A DNA stretch of 64,000 bases, taken from NCBI RefSeq assembly GCF_041080815.1, contig NZ_CP160205.1, positions 496,001 to 560,000 of the forward strand, in the 5' to 3' direction. Each line of letters opens with the position of its first letter. Position 1 is the first letter of the stretch. The notes under the pieces are model-generated. The model did no database searches. It was not told where the DNA came from and was given only the letters and a program-made list of their open reading frames with translations. The DNA comes from Mucilaginibacter yixingensis (lineage in GTDB: Bacteria; Bacteroidota; Bacteroidia; Sphingobacteriales; Sphingobacteriaceae). Both the position numbers and the translations under genes were made by a program. Below, in pieces: positions 54,798-63,323 of this stretch.

Positions 54798-55577
54798 ATG
54801 AAACGACCTATTGTAATTTTGTGGCTGCTACTAATGCCAGGCGTCTTGTGTGCACAGCCATTGATTCAAGCAGATGAAGCAGGCTTGATGCGCCAGCTTT
54901 TTGATAGCGTTAGTGGCTGGCTAATTTGTTTATCCCTAACGTTAGCTATCATAGCTATTTGTCTACAGCTCTTTCGGTCGCCTCGCGCTAGAACTAGTCA
55001 ACGGAACGATTCCGGGGCAGAATTAAGGCAGCTGCAAAAAGAGATTATGCGCTTGCAAAATAAACTTGATGATCGGCCAACGATAAATGATCTCAATGGC
55101 CTCGCCGAACGCATTAAACTTGTAGAAGGAAAATATATTGAAAGAGACAGTTACTCCAGGGAGATCAGCTGGGAGCGGGACGATATCCAGCGGACCATTG
55201 CTGGGGAGCGTAGTACTACACCCGAAAAAACAGAAACTACGATTGTCTCCGATCAACCCCTATCCCAACAAGGGGCTTTTTATGCGAAAATGGCCGACTT
55301 GGAAAACGGCTTCAGCTCGAAGATCATCACTAGGCATCAGGATGGAGAGCAATTGTTTGAAATTTTTGAACAGGAAGACCGAGCGATCTATAAAATAACG
55401 AACGATATCGATGCACAACGTTATGCGCTGGCGGAGCCTGGCATGTTAAGCAGAGCGTGTGAATTATTAAACCAGCCGTTCAAAGGTTGCCGGATCGAAA
55501 TGAAAAAGGAGGGTATTTTAACTAAGGCCGGTGATCAGTGGCATATACAATTAAAGGCAAAAATCGAATTCAAATAG
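54798..55577 (+). CDS. Membrane protein with coiled coil, cluster member
   Basis: The 259-residue protein has a signal-like segment (VILWLLLMPGVLCAQ), a membrane helix (about 40-58), a coiled coil (about 75-110) and a C-terminal alpha/beta domain. The start is four bases after the actin-like gene. It may tether the cytoplasmic partner to the inner membrane. Confidence 0.7.
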   Translation: MKRPIVILWLLLMPGVLCAQPLIQADEAGLMRQLFDSVSGWLICLSLTLAIIAICLQLFRSPRARTSQRNDSGAELRQLQKEIMRLQNKLDDRPTINDLNGLAERIKLVEGKYIERDSYSREISWERDDIQRTIAGERSTTPEKTETTIVSDQPLSQQGAFYAKMADLENGFSSKIITRHQDGEQLFEIFEQEDRAIYKITNDIDAQRYALAEPGMLSRACELLNQPFKGCRIEMKKEGILTKAGDQWHIQLKAKIEFK

Positions 55578-57089
55578 GTGGAACGCACGATCATTATATT
55601 GTTAGTGGAACAGGTCAAGGAGCATCTAAAAATGCTTCCGATCAAGGATCGCGTGCGCGAATCGATCTATAATCATTTTTTGCCACAATGTGATCAGTTT
55701 GGGCTTTCTGAAGAGGACTTTTACAAGCTCGTTCTAAAACCTGCATTTCGCGAAGCCGACCCGGCCCCCGAAGAAGACCCTGATCCGCCCAATTCCAAAG
55801 GTACTTCCGTAAAGCTGTTTGGAACGACAATACATAGTCTCAAACGTTTGGGAGAGGTGCTGTTCGAAGATCCTGTTCGTCAGCAAATTTATCTAGAGGA
55901 TAGTACGTTGTTAAAAGCGCACGTTGATCAACTGGCAGATGCAGACACTGCGATTGCTTTTGCCCTGTTGTATAAGTCAGAAGCGGACATTGAAAAACGC
56001 TACCTCAAAATTTGTTACCGGCTAAATCCGGGCTTACCTTATCGCATTAAAAATCAGTTGTTTGGTCAACTGCCAGATTTGATTGATGCTGCCTTCGCAG
56101 AAAAGGCATTGATGGATCAACTTTACGCGGATTTTGGACAAGGAAGACTGCACCTTTGGTTACATGAGCGTGATCCCCAGGACTATCCAGTTATTCCTGT
56201 CGAAAAGAAAGCAGCAGCATTCCTCACCTTTATCTATAACGTAAACTCGGCGTTTCCATTTGCGATTTCCGGTGAGTTTTTTTATTCACCCATCGAATTG
56301 GTTGCTAAGGCACAAAAGGATTTGAGTTTCTGGCCAAAACTACTCACCCAGTGCGCGACTGGCCATTTATTTATCTGGTTTAAAGCACAAGGATACCCCG
56401 GTTGGCAAGACGCGTTTCAAAAGAATATAAATCGCATCAAATGGAAAAAAGCAGGGGAGGATAACCATAAAGATTATACACTGATCCAGCAACTGTTATT
56501 GCTAATTGATCCGGACACCATATGTCCGCAGTTGGCGTTCAACGAAACAAAAGTGGAACTGTTGGCTTTGCCTGCCACTCAAACCGTTGAAGTAATCCTC
56601 AACGTTCGTCTGAAAACTTTGGGTTACGTGAAAGCACAAATACAGCTAGAATCAGAGCAGCCAGGGATCACTTTAGATCAATCACAGATCATCTTGTTTG
56701 ATCTGACCGGGCAAAACAGTACGTCGCTGACCTTACGCATAGACCCCCTGAAGTTTGGAAAGAACGTTCTTCATCAGACATCCTTGCAACTCGTAACCGA
56801 TTATGAGAACATCAGTTTGCCGGTGTCGATCAACGTGGTCTTCCCGATACGTAGTTACGTGCTTTATTTGTTAAAATATGCAGCTTTTGGTGCTTTATTT
56901 TTTGGTGTTATGCGTTGGTTGATCGCTGCAGGAAGGGGTACAAGCAAGGGGCTGCCCTCTGCTATTATCAATCAACAAGTCGGCCGTTCCTTGCCCGATA
57001 ACTGGCCCTTGTTTTACTGGGTTTTCTTATTAATGCTACTTAGCTTATTGGGCTCATTTTTATGGATTAAAAAGGCAGAGAAAATATGA
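55578..57089 (+). CDS. Inner-membrane protein with helical repeats and beta domain
   Basis: The 503-residue protein starts with GTG directly after the previous stop. Helical segments have two related motifs, GRLHLWLHERDP and GHLFIWFKAQGYP, in a repeat-like layout. A beta-sandwich region (about 310-420) and two C-terminal membrane helices (about 425-445, 477-495) follow. No enzyme motif. The spacing implies strict co-translation with its neighbours. Confidence 0.7.
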   Translation: MERTIIILLVEQVKEHLKMLPIKDRVRESIYNHFLPQCDQFGLSEEDFYKLVLKPAFREADPAPEEDPDPPNSKGTSVKLFGTTIHSLKRLGEVLFEDPVRQQIYLEDSTLLKAHVDQLADADTAIAFALLYKSEADIEKRYLKICYRLNPGLPYRIKNQLFGQLPDLIDAAFAEKALMDQLYADFGQGRLHLWLHERDPQDYPVIPVEKKAAAFLTFIYNVNSAFPFAISGEFFYSPIELVAKAQKDLSFWPKLLTQCATGHLFIWFKAQGYPGWQDAFQKNINRIKWKKAGEDNHKDYTLIQQLLLLIDPDTICPQLAFNETKVELLALPATQTVEVILNVRLKTLGYVKAQIQLESEQPGITLDQSQIILFDLTGQNSTSLTLRIDPLKFGKNVLHQTSLQLVTDYENISLPVSINVVFPIRSYVLYLLKYAAFGALFFGVMRWLIAAGRGTSKGLPSAIINQQVGRSLPDNWPLFYWVFLLMLLSLLGSFLWIKKAEKI

Positions 57090-57871
57090 AAACAACAACG
57101 TCTGCCGCTATAAACAAATCATCTGTGACCGACACCACCACCGTAAAGCCATTTTGGGTGCTGCTTGGCCTTTTTATTTTTATCTTTTCTGTGCTGGGTT
57201 ATCAGCTCATGGCCGCAGGAAGTTATAATTTCTTTGTCTGGGGAGATCACCTTTTGGGAGCTGACCTGGGTAATCCGCCTGTCGTCATGTGGCTATTAGC
57301 CGGCGCATTTTTAGGTGCGGGCGCTGGCGCATTAGTGATCTGGAGAAAATACCAAGTATCTCTAAAATGGTGTTTGGCCACCGTGTTACCGGTTATGCTG
57401 TTATTTTTTATTTTGGAACTAGTCGCTAGTCCTTTAACTACGGTCGAACCAAGGTCATTGCCAATAGCCAAAGACACGACTACCACTACGACGAGTCCTA
57501 CCCAAGCATATTCCGCGCCTATCATCAGGTCACATCATAGGCCAAAACATGTTCCACCAGCGCCGCCTGTTAAGCCCGTCGAACCGCCAGAAGATGCTTG
57601 TGCTGTACAACTGGCCGATATCAATATCAATGCACGGACAGACAGCGTACAGGTTTATTACCGAATCGCTATGCAAAGGGACGGGGCCTGGAGTGCTTGG
57701 CGATCCAAATTTATCCCTCAGCAAGGTCAATTCAGGCTTACTGAGGACGGACCGGTCAAAGCAAACAGGATACAATATTACTATGAAATCAAATCGGTAC
57801 TAAGCCGTTCGGCACAAAATCCTTATACCCGAATGCTTTGTGACGGGCAACTAGTTATCGACACCTATTAG
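57086..57871 (+). CDS. Membrane protein with periplasmic C-terminal domain
   Basis: The 261-residue protein has three hydrophobic segments (about 22-42, 65-88, 96-115), a threonine/proline-rich linker (about 128-165) and a small beta-rich periplasmic domain (CAVQLADININ, YYEIKSV). It overlaps the upstream gene by four bases (ATGA). The proline-rich linker could span the periplasm. Confidence 0.7.
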   Translation: MKTTTSAAINKSSVTDTTTVKPFWVLLGLFIFIFSVLGYQLMAAGSYNFFVWGDHLLGADLGNPPVVMWLLAGAFLGAGAGALVIWRKYQVSLKWCLATVLPVMLLFFILELVASPLTTVEPRSLPIAKDTTTTTTSPTQAYSAPIIRSHHRPKHVPPAPPVKPVEPPEDACAVQLADININARTDSVQVYYRIAMQRDGAWSAWRSKFIPQQGQFRLTEDGPVKANRIQYYYEIKSVLSRSAQNPYTRMLCDGQLVIDTY

Positions 57872-57882
57872 CACCTTATCTT

Positions 57883-59655
57883 ATGAAAACTTGTTTTAGT
57901 TATCGCTATCTCGGCTATATCCTTACCCTTGGCTGCCTTTGTTTTTTACTGCCTGCTCACGCACAGTTGAATTGGAAATCGAAAGGACCGCTTTATGAAG
58001 ATCCCTATATTACCGTAGAGATCGAATATGCTTTGAACGAAGATCCTTGTATCGCCGGCGCCCAACCTTCTCAATTCCGTTACCGGATCACTAAGCTCAA
58101 GCCGCATGGAGAATACTTTATTAACTGGCACTTTGATTATTTTAATTGCGAACACCAGCTTAAAACCCATCTAACGAGCTTAAAGATCGACCGTAATACA
58201 CGAGTAGGTTATACGCAGACCGATAATAGCAATATTTTTTTTGCATTGCAACTGGCCAATAGCGCTAATGATGTGAACAGGGCATTGCACCTACCGGAAG
58301 TTGGCAATTATGAGCCAAAGGCGTCCTTTTCACTGGTACCCAAAGAGATCACTGGAACCTTCAACATCAACCGAGGGGATAAAACAACTTTAAATCTGAA
58401 TGGTGGGTATCTTGCCGGTAGCACCGTTTGGCGATGGTACGAGGGAGATTGTGTCGGTAAATTTATCGGAGTCGGAAGAACGTTAAACATTCAGCCGGAC
58501 CATACCACTACTTACGCTGTAAGAGGTGAAGGCGAATACCCAACATCATGTATAACAGTTACCGTAAACGTAGCAGACATAAGTGTGATGCCTAGTGGTA
58601 TTGAGGGCCGTCAACAGATTTGTAATGGTGAAAAAAACATTAAGCTTAGCGTAGCCGGCGGACAGTTAGCTAAAGGAGACCAATGGCGATGGTACCAAGA
58701 CCGATGTGATGGCACTGCAATTGGTACAGGGCCTAGCATCGACGTTAGCCCGTTGCAGACGACCCGTTATTTTGTGAGGGCTGAAGGGCCGCAGGGTCAT
58801 TCGGAATGCCAGTCGCATGAAATACAAGTCGCTGGTAAATCTAAATCTGCCGATTGGGTAGATGGAGCTGAGCGTGTTAGTTACGGTCAATCAGTGACCT
58901 TAAGTGTTCATGGTGGTGCATTGGCCTCGGACGCCCAGTGGGTTTGGTATACCGGGAGCATCGGTCACCAAACAATGGTTGGCCGTGGTAGCACGTTTAC
59001 GGTTGTCTCGGCAATTGCTGATGAAACTTATTACGTTAGGGCAGAAGGCAATTGCGATCGGTCTGCCTTTGTTAGTAAAACGGTTCGTGTATCTGGCGCC
59101 CGCTCTGCTCATTACAATGGAAATTCTACAATTAAACTAACGACCATATTTTTTATCAATGGTGGCGTCGTTGCTAATGATCCCCAACGGCTCGATAACT
59201 TAAAAAACTATGTCATTACCCTGGGCGGTGGCAAACGTATCGGCTGGTTTGTACGGGCGAAGATCGCAGGCGATCAGACGAAAGCTAATTATGAAACCAG
59301 TGACCCTCACATTGCCAACTACCCATCAACTGGTTATTACCGCTACAATGGACAAAGTATTGCCAAAAGAGCAGCTTACACAGGAGGCGTCTACCTTGGC
59401 GGTAAGCACGTGGCTATTTATTTAGGCGGAGGCTACGGTACCCGAGAACTCATTTATGGCATTGGTCGGTATCTGTATGACAGCCCTTATTCCTATCAGT
59501 CTGATTGGGTCAAATACCAAGGTTACAGTTATACCGGAGCAGAGTTTGAAGCCGGCCTGATGTTAAAAGTCGGAGCGGTCAACATAATGGGAGGTGCCAG
59601 TTCCATTGAAGGCAAATATACCGACTATAATTTAGGCATAGGCATCAATTTTTAA
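57883..59655 (+). CDS. Secreted Ig-repeat protein with outer-membrane barrel-like end
   Basis: The 590-residue protein has a signal peptide (LLPAHAQ). Three Ig-like repeats, typified by WRWYEGDCVG, WRWYQDRCDG and WVWYTGSIGH, each end YxVRxEG (about 165-405). A C-terminal region of alternating strands closes in phenylalanine (GIGINF), like an outer-membrane barrel. It is the candidate outer-membrane face of the machine encoded by this operon. Confidence 0.78.
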   Translation: MKTCFSYRYLGYILTLGCLCFLLPAHAQLNWKSKGPLYEDPYITVEIEYALNEDPCIAGAQPSQFRYRITKLKPHGEYFINWHFDYFNCEHQLKTHLTSLKIDRNTRVGYTQTDNSNIFFALQLANSANDVNRALHLPEVGNYEPKASFSLVPKEITGTFNINRGDKTTLNLNGGYLAGSTVWRWYEGDCVGKFIGVGRTLNIQPDHTTTYAVRGEGEYPTSCITVTVNVADISVMPSGIEGRQQICNGEKNIKLSVAGGQLAKGDQWRWYQDRCDGTAIGTGPSIDVSPLQTTRYFVRAEGPQGHSECQSHEIQVAGKSKSADWVDGAERVSYGQSVTLSVHGGALASDAQWVWYTGSIGHQTMVGRGSTFTVVSAIADETYYVRAEGNCDRSAFVSKTVRVSGARSAHYNGNSTIKLTTIFFINGGVVANDPQRLDNLKNYVITLGGGKRIGWFVRAKIAGDQTKANYETSDPHIANYPSTGYYRYNGQSIAKRAAYTGGVYLGGKHVAIYLGGGYGTRELIYGIGRYLYDSPYSYQSDWVKYQGYSYTGAEFEAGLMLKVGAVNIMGGASSIEGKYTDYNLGIGINF

Positions 59656-59658
59656 GCT

Positions 59659-60942
59659 ATGAAAATCAACATCAAAATCTGGGCTGGTTTAGTAATGATC
59701 ATAGGTGTTTGCACCAGCTGTTCCAAAGATCCACTGGTACCAGTTAATATATCCAGTCAACTGATTGTGAACACCCAACCCATTTCCAATATTGGCCAGA
59801 ATAGTGCTGCAACGGGAGTACAAATCACTGGCGGTTTTGCGAGTGACATCATCGATAAAGGGATCTGCTGGGCAACCACAACTAAACCGCAAACTTCGCA
59901 GAACAAGCAATCTGGTGGAGCAGGCAGTGGCTTGACTAGCTTAAATATATCTGGCCTGACACCGGGTATTACCTATTACGTACGCGGCTATGTGGTCACC
60001 AAAAACGAAACCATTTACGGCGACCAACAGCAATTCACTACGATGGGTTATCTGGCGGCAACGCTCACCACCACATCGATCAGCGGCATTACACAAACCG
60101 CCGCGCAAAGCGGCGGGAATGTTACCGCCATGGGAGGCGGAACAGTTACCGCAAAAGGAATATGTTGGAATACGACAGGAACGCCGACCATCAGCAATAT
60201 TAGGACCAACGATGGTTCTGGATTAGGCGCTTACACCAGCAGTATCACCAGTTTGACGCCAGGCACCACCTATTATGTTCGTGCCTATGCCACCAATCAA
60301 GCGGGTACTACTTATGGTTCGCAGGTAAGTTTTACGACGGTAGCCATCATGCTTCCTTCGGTATCGGCGACCTCCATTACCTCGATAGCGCAAACTTATG
60401 CGATCGCATCGGCCAGCACCACTGCAGATGGCGGAGGTACCATATCTGCCAAAGGGTTTTGCTGGAGCATGGTCACAAACCCCACAATCAGCAATGCCCA
60501 TGTTATTTACGGCAGCGGTTTAGGCAGCTATGGCAGTCAACTGAGTACATTGAGCCCAGGAACCACTTATTATGTTCGTGCTTATGCCACCAACCAGGCT
60601 GGAACGGCCTACGGCATACAAATTAGTTTTACCACAAGCCCCGTACAGCTAGCGACGATAGGAAGTTTAACCATATCCACTATAACCAAAAATTCGGCCT
60701 TTGCATCCTGTAGTGTTACTGCTGACGGTGGCGGCACTATTACCAGTCGTGGAATATGCTGGAGTACCAGCAGTAGTCCTACTCTTTCAAATGGCGGCTT
60801 TTTCACCAGCGGCACGGGAACTGGAACGCTTTCGGGTACGATGTCGGTTCTTAACAGCGGCGTCACCTACTACGCTAGGGGTTATGCCATAAATGCTGCT
60901 GGCACCGCCTATGGCCCAGTCTATTCATTTAAAACCTTGTAA
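59659..60942 (+). CDS. Surface lipoprotein with four fibronectin-like repeats
   Basis: The 427-residue protein has a lipobox (GVCTSCSKD). Four repeats of about 90 residues each end in runs such as GTTYYVRAYATNQAGTTYGS and SFTT, with a conserved KGICW near their middle. The two central repeats are nearly identical at the DNA level too, so copy number may vary. It is the last gene of the operon, three bases after the previous one, and may face the surface. Confidence 0.8.
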   Translation: MKINIKIWAGLVMIIGVCTSCSKDPLVPVNISSQLIVNTQPISNIGQNSAATGVQITGGFASDIIDKGICWATTTKPQTSQNKQSGGAGSGLTSLNISGLTPGITYYVRGYVVTKNETIYGDQQQFTTMGYLAATLTTTSISGITQTAAQSGGNVTAMGGGTVTAKGICWNTTGTPTISNIRTNDGSGLGAYTSSITSLTPGTTYYVRAYATNQAGTTYGSQVSFTTVAIMLPSVSATSITSIAQTYAIASASTTADGGGTISAKGFCWSMVTNPTISNAHVIYGSGLGSYGSQLSTLSPGTTYYVRAYATNQAGTAYGIQISFTTSPVQLATIGSLTISTITKNSAFASCSVTADGGGTITSRGICWSTSSSPTLSNGGFFTSGTGTGTLSGTMSVLNSGVTYYARGYAINAAGTAYGPVYSFKTL

Positions 60943-60961
60943 ATCCAAAATTAAGGCCTTA

Positions 60962-61184
60962 ATTAAATGTAAAGAATGTTCCAAAGACGTCATCAGAAGC
61001 TGATAAATGTCCTCATTGCGGTATCAACATTTCCACGGCAATCCGCTGTAAAAACTGCAATTCCAACAATGTAGAGCGGGTCAGCAATGCCAGTAAAGTC
61101 GGCAGCGCACTCATGTGGGGCGTTTTTGCCGCCGGTAAAATGTCAAAAAACTATAAATGCCGTGACTGCAAAGTAAGTTGGTAG
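60962..61184 (+). pseudogene. Zinc-ribbon protein remnant
   Basis: IKCKECSKDV is followed after an extra base near 60991 by SEADKCPHCGINISTAIRCK, then NCNSNNVERVSN and NYKCRDCKVSW to a stop at 61184. This is a small multi-zinc-ribbon protein typical of the phylum. It lacks an in-frame ATG at the 5' end and has one frameshift, so it is broken or contains a sequencing error. Confidence 0.7.
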
Positions 61185-61263
61185 CCGGTTACGGTTTCCC
61201 GGAAAAAACGCTGATAAACCCATAGTAATTTTGATTCTAATCAATTACTAGAAGCAAATCACA

Positions 61264-62340
61264 ATGGATTTTAAAGACCAAATCTTACAACTGGCATCAC
61301 GCATTGAAAAGTTGCTTCCACAGATCAAAACTGAGGAAGCAACAAAAAACGCACTTATACTACCGTTTATTCAGGTACTGGGATATGACGTATTCAACCC
61401 TTTCGAAGTAAACCCCGAATTCATTGCCGACATCGGTATCAAAAAAGGAGAGAAGGTTGACTACGCTATTTTGAAAGATGAAGAGCCTATGATCCTCATC
61501 GAGTGCAAACATCATCTCGAAAAACTGGATCCCCACAATTCTCAACTATTTCGTTACTTCCATACGACCAAGGCCAAATTTGGTCTGTTGACCAATGGAT
61601 TGACCTATCGCTTTTACACAGATCTCGATGAAAAGAACAAGATGGACAGTACGCCCTTTTTTGAATTCACGATAACAGAAATCAAAGAAACCGAGATCGC
61701 CGAACTCAAGAAGTTCCATAAATCTTATTTCGATGTAGAAAACATCACTAACACGGCCAGTGAGCTCAAATATCTCAATGAATTAAAAGTGCTACTGAAC
61801 AAAGAAATGATCACCCCATCAGATAATTTCGTTTCTTTCTTCACCAAGCAAGTGTATTCAGGCGTGCTAACTGCCAAAGTCAAAGAACAGTTTGCCCCAA
61901 TCATCAAACGATCATTCAATTTGCTAATCAGCGACGCTATTAACGAGCGTTTGAAATCCGCGCTTAACCAGGAAAAACAATTAGAAGTCGCCGAAGCCGA
62001 TAAAATTGAAGAAGCCGCCAACACACCACAGGGGCCGGGTATCGTCACCACAGTACAGGAATTGGAGGGCTTTTATATCATCAAATCACTTTTACGCCAG
62101 CATATCGACGCCAAACGCATTACCTACCGAGACGCTTTATCCTACTTTGCTATCCTCCTCGACGATAATAACCGCAAAACCATCTGCCGCCTCTATCTCG
62201 ACGGTAGTAAAAACTACTTGGCGGTCCTAGACGAAACGAAAAAAGAAGTTCGGCATGAAATTAAATCGCTCGACGGGATCTATCAATTGGGTGATTTGCT
62301 ATTAGAAGTTATTGGTCGTCTAGAAAAAGTTAAAAGCTGA
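61264..62340 (+). CDS. HsdR N-terminal-like PD-(D/E)XK nuclease
   Basis: The 358-residue protein carries an HsdR-N-type domain: EEATKNALILPFIQVLGYD, then KVDYAILKD and ILIECKHH, giving the D...ExK active site near residue 65-85. A helical region (about 150-260) and a C-terminal strand-rich part (TICRLYLDGSKNYLAV) follow. There is no helicase domain, so it is not a complete type I restriction subunit. Such stand-alone proteins are common and uncharacterised, and may degrade foreign DNA. Confidence 0.8.
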   Translation: MDFKDQILQLASRIEKLLPQIKTEEATKNALILPFIQVLGYDVFNPFEVNPEFIADIGIKKGEKVDYAILKDEEPMILIECKHHLEKLDPHNSQLFRYFHTTKAKFGLLTNGLTYRFYTDLDEKNKMDSTPFFEFTITEIKETEIAELKKFHKSYFDVENITNTASELKYLNELKVLLNKEMITPSDNFVSFFTKQVYSGVLTAKVKEQFAPIIKRSFNLLISDAINERLKSALNQEKQLEVAEADKIEEAANTPQGPGIVTTVQELEGFYIIKSLLRQHIDAKRITYRDALSYFAILLDDNNRKTICRLYLDGSKNYLAVLDETKKEVRHEIKSLDGIYQLGDLLLEVIGRLEKVKS

Positions 62341-62376
62341 TCAAATTGCCTTACGATTTATCGTAAGGCAATTTGA
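62341..62376. terminator. Long perfect palindrome after the nuclease gene
   Basis: Perfect 17-base arms (62341-62357 and 62360-62376; core TTGCCTTACGAT / ATCGTAAGGCAA) enclose TT. It starts at the base following the stop codon and lacks a T run. It probably ends transcription through its very stable stem. Confidence 0.75.
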
Positions 62377-62452
62377 ATTGATGAGATTTTAAACCATATT
62401 TCCTGTTTAAGCAGCTTTTAAACAGGAAGTATAACCATTCAGCCCATATATT

Positions 62453-63130
62453 ATGATTATCAAAAATGTAACAATTAAGCAGCTAGCAGAATTCAGAAGA
62501 TTGTCAGATCGGCGCAGGCAGAGTTTTGCTCGGCAAATACAAACTACACCAGCAATGAGTTCCGGTGATGGCGGCGGCGATTACTGGATCTCAAGTTCAA
62601 GCGCGATAAGCAACGCCTTTAAATTACAGAATAATCAATTTATTGCAGATAAAATTAGTCAGTTGAATGACAGCTATAAGGCAGCAGATCACATGGGTTC
62701 CAAAATTATGTATAAGCGAAATTTGGAGATTTTACACCTATATGAATATTTTAATCTCTCCGCGTGGGCTCCGGCTACTGCATTAACCTACCTGACAAGG
62801 CCCAAAGTCACGTTGATTAAACAAAATGTACCGTTACAGATACTTCCGCAGCTTGTTTTTAGCTTTGAGCAAAATGGTGAGGCGATGCTGGGCGGGGCTT
62901 GGTTCGTGACTTGGCTTGAAAAGTTTAATATTGGAGATCTGGGGATGTATACAGAAGCATTATTTGAATATCTGATGCTGGTCTATGGTCGCGACCATCA
63001 AATAGACCCACAATTTTGCTTTACTGCTGATCTTATTGAGCGAACGGTCGTTAGTTATGATCAGCTTCAAAATGGAGCAGTGTCCGCAGTATTGTCGCCA
63101 ACATTAGACGAATTGAATGCATTGATTTGA
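62453..63130 (+). CDS. Hypothetical protein
   Basis: The 225-residue protein starts MIIKNVTIKQLAEFRRLSDR. A serine/glycine-rich stretch (MSSGDGGGDYWISSSSAI) precedes helical segments (KIMYKRNLEILHLYEYF). A C-terminal stretch reads GDLGMYTEALFEYLMLVYG. No signal peptide, membrane helix or known motif. It lies between two nuclease-like genes but has its own upstream gap. Confidence 0.65.
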   Translation: MIIKNVTIKQLAEFRRLSDRRRQSFARQIQTTPAMSSGDGGGDYWISSSSAISNAFKLQNNQFIADKISQLNDSYKAADHMGSKIMYKRNLEILHLYEYFNLSAWAPATALTYLTRPKVTLIKQNVPLQILPQLVFSFEQNGEAMLGGAWFVTWLEKFNIGDLGMYTEALFEYLMLVYGRDHQIDPQFCFTADLIERTVVSYDQLQNGAVSAVLSPTLDELNALI

Positions 63131-63323
63131 CCATTAAAAAGCGCAATCGTAATTCTCGCTTGATAATACAAAAACACTTTATCTGCTTGGGTCAACTGCT
63201 CATGTCGCAAGAGATAGTTTTATAATTACAAATCAATAAGTTCTTGTGGCTCTGTTTTCGGTCGCCATTTAGGGTACCAACAGAAATTAATATATTTACA
63301 GCTTACTAAACCTTCTCCGAATT

